Shown here: piece after piece, positions 59,112 to 64,000 of the stretch
How the letters are laid out: every line of letters starts with the position of its first letter
Numbering within the stretch: position 1 is the stretch's first letter
DNA from: Thereva unica
Taxonomy: Eukaryota; Arthropoda; Insecta; Diptera; Therevidae
Direction of reading: 5' to 3'
Assembly: GCA_949987705.1 (NCBI GenBank)
Contig: OX465286.1
Location: 20,101,676-20,165,675, forward strand
Length of the DNA stretch: 64,000 nt
Notes under the pieces: generated by a model
Database searches by the model: none
The model's input: the letters and a program-made list of their open reading frames with translations, nothing else
What the model was told of the DNA's origin: nothing
Translations under genes and position numbers: made by a program

Positions 59112-61011
59112 TACGATATAGACAAGCTGAAACTTGAAGAAAGAAGAGAGGCCTATCAGAATGCTATCGTACAAAACCTGAGAGAAGGAGTAGGAGAAGA
59201 GCCTGACATTAACAACAAATGGGAAAAGCTGAAAAACAGCGTAAAGGAGGCAGCTGAAGACGCCCTAGGCTGGGCCCCCAGACAGACTAGAATTGACTGG
59301 TTTGATCGGGATTGCAGAGCTGCAATAGAAGAACGAAACCAGAGCCACCGGGAGTACATCGCAAGGCCCACAAGAGCAAGGATGGAAGTGTTTAAGCTAA
59401 AAAGAAGAACTGCAGACAAGCTGTGCAGAAAGAAAAAGAGAGAGTATCTAAACAGGAGGATCCTACAGATACAGGAAGACTTCAGCGAAGGTAGAACTAG
59501 GCAAGCCTACAAAGGAACACGCCAGATCAGTAATAATTTTCAGCCAAGAACGGATATTTGTAGAGACATGGATGGGAACCTATTAGCAGACCCGGATAGG
59601 ATAAAGGAAAGATGGAGACAATATTTTCAAAACTTATTGAATCCAACCCAAAGAATAAACGAAGACTCACAGGCGGAAGCAATGGTAATACCTCAAGATA
59701 GTATTCTAATAGAACCACCAACACTGGATGAGGTACGGGAAGCTGTGAAAAGGCAAAAAAGCAGCAAATCCCCAGGCATCGATGGAATCGCAGCTGAGCT
59801 ACTAAAGGAAGGAGGGCCGCAACTCTTAAGGAACTTACACGAACTCATATGTAACGTCTGGGAGGAAGAAGTTATACCAGATGACTGGAAGAAAGCGATT
59901 ATATGTCCAATCTACAAGAAAGGAGATAAATTAACCTGTAAAAACTACAGAGGCGTCTCACTCCTCAGCACCAGCTACAAAACCTTCACAATCCTTGTGA
60001 AACAAAAACTAGAACCTATAGCGGAAGGCCTTATAGGAGAATATCAAGCTGGTTTTAGGACAAACAGGTCAACATCGGACCAACTGCTGACCTTAAAACA
60101 AATTCTGGAGAAAACCTGGGAAAGGAATATAGATATATACCAGATATTTGTCGACTTTCAACAGGCATATGACTCGATAAAAAGAGAGAGGCTGTACAGG
60201 ATCCTATTGGAATTAGGAGTCCCCTTCAAGCTGGTACGACTGATAAAATGCGCAACGAATAGCTCCCTGGCGAAAGTAAGGATTCAAAATGCAATAACAG
60301 AAGAGTTCGAAGTGCGACAAGGTCTTAGACAAGGAGATGGACTAGCCCCCATGCTTTTCAACCTGGCCCTAGAATGGGTGATAAGAAAAACATCAGTACG
60401 GAGAAATGCGTCCATAGCAACGCAGTCTGTACAATTACTTGGATATGCGGATGACGTGAACATCGTGGGAAGGTCCTTCTTGGCAGCGAAAGAAGTCTAT
60501 GTCGAATTAAAAGAGGCGGCCAAGGACATAGGGCTGAACATCAATGAAGAAAAAACGAAGGTGATGCAACAATCCAGAGCTGGAAGATTTAGAATGGGAA
60601 GAAATATAACTATCGACGAACATAATCTAGAAGTAGTCGATAAAACAGTCTACCTTGGGTCTACAATTACAAAAAGAAACGATGAAAAGGAAGAAGTAAC
60701 TAGACGAATACTACTGGCTAATAGAGCTTTTTATGCCCAAAAACAAATATTGCACTCAAGATTTGTGCACAGAAAAACGAAACTCTCACTCTACAAAACA
60801 GTAATACGACCAGTACTGTGCTATGGCAGCGAGACTTGGACTATGACCCAGGACATAGAGGAACGAGTCAACAGGTTTGAGAGGAAGGTGCTCAGATGCA
60901 TAATAGGCCAAACGAGAGAGGATGGGATATGGCGAAGGAGATACAACAACGAGTTGTATGAAATTTTTGACGACCCAGAACTCTCAACGTTTATAAAAAT
61001 CAACAGACTAA
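59112..61011 (+). pseudogene. RTE reverse transcriptase, main part
   Basis: Open without stops from about 59,112 to the MITE; the first in-frame ATG is 59,382. The N-terminal linker (DIDKLKLEERREAY, DWFDRDCRAAIEERN) is followed by the RT fingers (KSPGIDGIAAELLK, PIYKKGD), motif A FVDFQQAYDSI with Asp, motif B RQGLRQGDGLAPMLF, catalytic YADD in LGYADDVNIVG (about 60,440), LNINEEKTKV, and a C-terminal VIRPVLCYGSETW. Catalytic residues are intact. The frame runs into the MITE and would stop at 61,037 inside it; the last coding piece resumes at 61,280. Related proteins are often labelled craniofacial development protein 2-like in insect annotations. Confidence 0.92.
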
Positions 61012-61276
61012 TGCTAGGTTTCCACTTGTCGTTTTGAAATTGATAAATGACCTATTATTACGTCATTTTGAACATTCGCAAGTAGAAATAGCGAAAAACT
61101 GCCTATAATTGAAGTAACCAACGGCACCAATCATTTAAATTCTTGGTAAGTCATTGACAAGTGCTGTTGGTCAATTCAATTATAGGCAGTTTTTCGCTAT
61201 TTCCACTTGTGAATTTTCTAAATGACGTCATAATAGGCCATTTGTCAATTTCAAAACGACAAGTGGAAACCTAGCA
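61012..61276. mobile_element. 265-bp MITE in the RTE ORF, TAA target duplication
   Basis: TIRs TGCTAGGTTTCCACTTGTCG and the inverse extend about 50 bp inward with a few mismatches. TAA is duplicated (61,009-61,011 and 61,277-61,279), suggesting PIF/Harbinger. An inner inverted pair (TAGCGAAAAACTGCCTATAA, about 61,088-61,108, and its inverse at about 61,180-61,200) makes almost the whole element a hairpin. Removing it and one TAA restores the RTE frame exactly. Confidence 0.92.
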
Positions 61277-61279
61277 TAA

Positions 61280-61509
61280 GACTAGCCGGCCACGTAGTCA
61301 GGATGAATGATAACCGTATCCCAAAACGGCTTATGGTGGCCGAAATTCCAGGAAACAGACCAGTAGGTAGACCCAGGAGAAGATGGATGGACTCTGTGAC
61401 GGCTGACGCAGAGACAATGCTGAACATTCGGAACTGGAGAACTGCTGCAAGGAACCGTCAGACTTGGAGAAATGCCCTAGAGGAGGCCAAGGCTCGATTT
61501 GGGCTGTAG
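61280..61509 (+). pseudogene. RTE ORF, C-terminal piece after the MITE
   Basis: It continues the RTE protein in the restored frame: LAGHVVRM, then GNRPVGRPRRRW and a C-terminal EEAKARFGL with stop TAG at 61,507-61,509. GRPRRRW is a common C-terminal signature of RTE-type ORFs. The (ATGG)n tail begins immediately after the stop codon. Confidence 0.9.
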
Positions 61510-61514
61510 CGCCA

Positions 61515-61533
61515 ATGGATGGATGGATGGATG
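61515..61533. repeat. (ATGG)n tail of the RTE LINE
   Basis: About four and a half ATGG units between the RTE stop codon and the right target duplication, used as the 3' tail instead of poly-A. Confidence 0.9.
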
Positions 61534-61542
61534 GATAATATC

Positions 61543-61956
61543 ATCCAGGTATGGTATAGCTTCATCTGGTTTCATCCTTGCTGCTACTAGGTTCATTGTC
61601 TCCTGGAATTCCGCCGGGGCGTTGACTAAACCAAACGGCATGTAGTTAAATTCATAGTGTGCTTCACCCGTGCTGAAGGCAGTAAACGGCTTACAATCCT
61701 CCTTAATGGGGATCTGGTAATAACCCGACATCAGGTCTAATGTTGTAAAATAAGCTAGAACTTCCTCTACAGTCGGCATCGGAAAAGATCGTTTAACGGT
61801 AATAGAATTTAGCATACGGTAGTCCACGCATAACCTATCTTCTCCGGTTTTCTTTTTCACCATTACCACTACCACTGGTGAAGAGTACGGTGATCGGCTG
61901 GGTCGTATTATGTTATGGCTGACAAGATCTTCTACGATTTCACGGATGGTTTCTCT
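61543..61956 (-). pseudogene. Gypsy reverse transcriptase, N-terminal and central part
   Basis: The minus strand begins after an in-frame TAA (61,957-61,959) that separates it from the Gag-protease frame. It shows VKKKTGEDRLCVDYRMLN, then TTLDLMSGYYQI (first catalytic Asp) and FGLVNAPAEFQETMN, and ends IPYLDD at the RTE insertion, so the active-site YLDD is split from its following residues. The frame is the same as the upstream Gag-Pro frame. The RT resumes at 55,820 in the original order. Confidence 0.9.
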
Positions 61957-63429
61957 TTAAGGAAAAGGGACTCGATACGGTATTGTTGTTGTTAATTCTA
62001 TATTCATTTCTTTGAGGTTGTATTTTCCCACTTGGTCGAGAGTGTCTGCAAAGCATCTTTGATGTTTTTGTACGATTTCGTCTATTATTGTTTTCATCTC
62101 GTCTGGAAGTTCTTGGTTTATATTCGTTTGTACCTTTTTACAGGACTGAAGATGACATCCTTCTGCTCCAATGGTAACTACATTGTCGCCTTGACACAAG
62201 AGGTCGGTTCCGATAAGTACAGCTTCGTTTAACATTTCATCCGGTACTACAGCTAGCGTTGCTCGTAGTGTGTTATTATCCATTTCAATATTGACGTTGA
62301 TTTGCTCTACACAGGTGTAAACTCCTCCTGCAAAACCTTTTAATGTAATCGGCCTTACAACAATTATCTTAAAATTGCCGGCTTCAGATGTTCTAATCAA
62401 TGACTTGTTGCTACCAGAGTCGATAATTGCGTTTAGCCTTATTCCCTCTACTTTTATGGGTTTTATAACCTCGCCAGATATAATCTTCGTTTCGTCCGTT
62501 ATCATATTAATATTAACTCTCGCACTTGGCACTGAATTCTGAATATTGCCGCAATTATCGGCGTGTTTTCCCACTTTAAGACATAAGTTGTATCGGACAC
62601 GGCGCGGTGGTTTTGGACAATTAATTGACATATGCCCGGGTTCCAAACAATTGTAGCAGAGCGGTGGTTGTTTCTCTCGTTTTCTATTCCATACGGTTTG
62701 ACGGCTTTCCACTTCTTCGCCTTCCGCTACAACTTCGTTTCTAAGTCTAGGTCGATTCGGACTAAAACTAGTTACTTTTCTTGCGAGTGGTACGGTTTTG
62801 TCCCATTCTCGATTCGTTGTTACACTATTTGCTAGGTAGGTCCGTACCGTCCTTATGATCGCATTGACGTTTTCAAAATCCATTCCGGCAATTGCGTTTT
62901 GTATCCCTTGATGTTTCATACCTCGTCTAATGTATTGGATGATGGAACGTTCATCTAGACCGTGTTTGCGTCCTTTAGCGCTCATTCTGTAAATATACTC
63001 TTCAACGCTTTCGTTATATTGCCTAATTGTAGCCATCATCTCAATATGAGCATCAGCCTCCGAATGATAGGTTGAGAAATCTTCCAGTAGTCTTGCCTTA
63101 AATGTGATCCAGTCTTCGAAAACATCCGATAGGTCATCATTCCAGATTTTTGTTGGGCCCCGAAGTTTAGCTTGAACAGCAAACAGTAGCGCCCTGTCAT
63201 TCCAACGATAAACATTTTTCAATCGGTCAATTCGATCCACAAATTGCTTACTGTTCAGAGAATTTGAATCTTTCGGATGGAATTCGGGTATGATTTCAAT
63301 AATGTCTCGAACATTCTGGTAAACGCCGTTATCTTGATTTTCTCCTCTACCTGCCGAACTAGCACCTTCGCTATCTGGGACCTGATGTATTGTCGCAGTC
63401 GCTGGGGAAGTTCCCATCTTTCTTAACAT
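61957..63429 (-). pseudogene. Gypsy Gag-protease frame
   Basis: A 490-codon frame on the minus strand. The Gag capsid-like region (about residues 45-200) resembles the retrotrans_gag fold region (KLRGPTKIW, YIYRMSAKGRKHGL). A CCHC zinc knuckle CYNCLEPGHMSINC is at residues 258-271. A second knuckle at about 280-293 has Tyr in place of its first Cys. An aspartic protease with DSGS (337-340) follows. The C-terminal portion leads into RT (VPFP then stop). Gag packages the RNA; the protease would process the polyprotein. The TAA at 61,957 may be a mutation or, less likely, a readthrough site; nothing else supports readthrough. The true start lies upstream, in the SAP frame. Confidence 0.9.
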
Positions 63430-63434
63430 TTCTT

Positions 63435-63644
63435 TTATCGCACCGAGCTCTTCCGCAGAGTTATAAGTTCATCACTTGTGTCTGGAATATCCTTTATTGC
63501 TTGCACCTCAATTTCCTCCGTATCGCAGTGTGCGACCAATCGTGCGACGAGCTCTGCTTTTGTTCCTGTCGTGGGTAGACCTACACTCGCGAGGGTTGCT
63601 TTCAGCTGGACTTTCGTTAATTTTTCTATTTTCATCATTTTCAC
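63435..63644 (-). pseudogene. N-terminal SAP domain of Gypsy Gag, frameshifted
   Basis: A 69-codon minus-strand frame: a short basic start, then LTKVQLKATLASVGLPTTG and TKAELVARLVAHC, matching the SAP helix-loop-helix DNA-binding pattern (SAP proteins bind A/T-rich DNA). The frame ends 6 bp before the Gag frame's first Met. The adjacent frame reads AEELGAIKEMLRKMG, so a one-base shift near 63,460 separates the domain from Gag. SAP at the N terminus of Gag is known in some insect Gypsy elements. Confidence 0.8.
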
Positions 63645-63934
63645 GCAAAATTCTCGATAAATTCGTTCACGGAAAATCTATTATTATTGTTTAATTTTTT
63701 TTTTTTTAAAGAACTTTCTTCAAAGGCGAAACAGAAGAGAAAAAAAAATCACGTCCGTGAATTACTTCGCGTAGATGGAAAAAAAAAGTTTTACCGGGAA
63801 ATTCGTTTACGGAATCTTCAAATTTTACGTGTTGCAATTTTATACCCGAATTGTGAAATAACACAAAATGGCGGCGTCGTTTTCCGTATTCGTAATTTTA
63901 TTATTATTTTTCTTCGGCATGCACGATTCGCTTT
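63645..63934 (-). other. Gypsy 5' leader
   Basis: About 290 bp of A/T-rich leader between the primer site and the Gag start, with long A/T runs (63,697-63,707; 63,738-63,748; 63,778-63,788). No other gene is seen. Confidence 0.6.
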
Positions 63935-63950
63935 ATCCCACTTCTGAAAC
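63935..63950 (-). promoter_or_regulatory. Candidate tRNA-Leu primer-binding site
   Basis: Directly adjoining the LTR, the minus strand reads GTTTCAGAAGTGGGAT. From memory, insect tRNA-Leu 3' ends finish ATCCCACTTCTGACACCA, whose complement shares the 13-base core TCAGAAGTGGGAT; the terminal TGG is not conserved here. Position and length fit a primer site. Confidence 0.6.
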
Positions 63951-64000
63951 TGACACGGAGTCTGTTTCTCGAATTAAAAACGGACGATTATAAAAAAAAA
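63951..64000 (-). repeat. 5' LTR of the Gypsy element, first 50 bp only
   Basis: TGACACGGAGTCTG… repeats 51,940-51,988 and is cut by the window edge. In element orientation this is the end of the 5' LTR (…CCGTGTCA). Confidence 0.85.

Larger units (their letters stand above)
58276..61533 (+). mobile_element. RTE-type non-LTR retrotransposon, inserted in Gypsy RT
   Basis: The RTE body is 58,276-61,533 (about 3.0 kb without the MITE), close to the 3.2-3.3 kb usual for RTE. It has an endonuclease, a reverse transcriptase, a very short 3' UTR and an (ATGG)n tail (61,515-61,533), a hallmark of RTE-clade ends. The 9-bp target duplication GATAATATC is at 55,812-55,820 and 61,534-61,542; the left copy is also repeated at 58,267-58,275 through the tandem duplication. 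The 5' end begins just before the endonuclease domain, so the element may be slightly 5'-truncated. Confidence 0.92.
51940..64000 (-). mobile_element. Ty3/Gypsy LTR retrotransposon with SAP-domain Gag, minus strand, heavily interrupted
   Basis: The order on the minus strand is: LTR (63,951 to beyond the window), primer-binding site, SAP/Gag/zinc knuckle, protease, reverse transcriptase, RNase H, integrase, 3' LTR (51,940 to about 52,070). This order is that of Ty3/Gypsy. The pol part is split by a 1.4-kb TIR element (54,207) and by an RTE LINE (55,821 to 61,533, enlarged by a tandem duplication). Several frameshifts and two in-frame stops make it defective. No envelope frame is seen between integrase and the LTR. 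I cannot assign it confidently to a named Gypsy lineage. Confidence 0.9.

Noticed and set aside
61477..61542. Continuation of the Gypsy RT frame below 61,543
   Set aside because: It reads through the (ATGG)n tail and antisense of the RTE 3' end, giving a His-Pro-Ser-Ile repeat; it is not RT.
51940..64000. Possible errantivirus with envelope
   Set aside because: There is no frame between integrase and the 3' LTR that could encode an envelope; the integrase stop nearly abuts the LTR.

Overview
This is a eukaryotic repeat-rich window, most likely from an insect. It holds non-LTR elements of the Jockey, LOA-like and RTE types, Ty3/Gypsy elements with a SAP-domain Gag and a tRNA-Leu-like primer site, and several short TIR elements flanked by TWA duplications. 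I see no host gene that can be supported as intact, no tRNA or rRNA gene, and nothing bacterial. The species cannot be named from the sequence alone.

Positions 1-45,888 (72% of the window) are one uninterrupted head-to-tail satellite array of roughly 145-150 monomers; its left end lies outside the window. Two main monomer lengths occur, 310 bp and 306 bp, differing by a 4-bp indel that makes or breaks a 14-bp palindrome carrying a KpnI site. The left 4.2 kb is built largely of 413-bp units (310 + a 103-bp partial duplication), 4.2-8.6 kb is diverged, about 8.6-33 kb is highly homogeneous, and 36.2-40.2 kb is an almost pure 306-bp run. Several multi-monomer blocks are copied at fixed offsets (657, 1,530, 1,957, 2,468 and 4,312 bp).

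Positions 45,889-64,000 are a nest of transposable elements beside the satellite edge. First comes a 1-kb fold-back element with perfect 178-bp inverted arms and TAA target duplications (45,941-46,937). After about 1 kb of unrecognised DNA comes the 3' end of a CsRn1-like Gypsy element (LTR and integrase end, about 47,940-48,810, minus strand). A Jockey-type LINE (minus) is inserted in its integrase. That LINE is itself split by a 5'-truncated LOA-like LINE (plus, 49,384-51,415, 13-bp target duplication) and by a second Gypsy element (minus, 51,940 to beyond 64,000).

The second Gypsy element contains a 1.4-kb TIR element (5-bp duplication), itself hosting a 484-bp MITE, and an RTE-type LINE inserted exactly at the codons of the Gypsy catalytic YLDD motif. 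The RTE carries its own 265-bp MITE. Finally a 2,455-bp segment spanning Gypsy, TIR element and RTE 5' end was tandemly duplicated (54,180-56,634 and 56,635-59,089) with only about two differences seen. Removing the inserts restores host reading frames at four places, so the insertion order can be read: CsRn1-like Gypsy, then Jockey, then LOA and Gypsy, then TIR elements and RTE, then the MITE in RTE and the tandem duplication. All autonomous elements here are broken by frameshifts, stops, lost catalytic residues or truncation.
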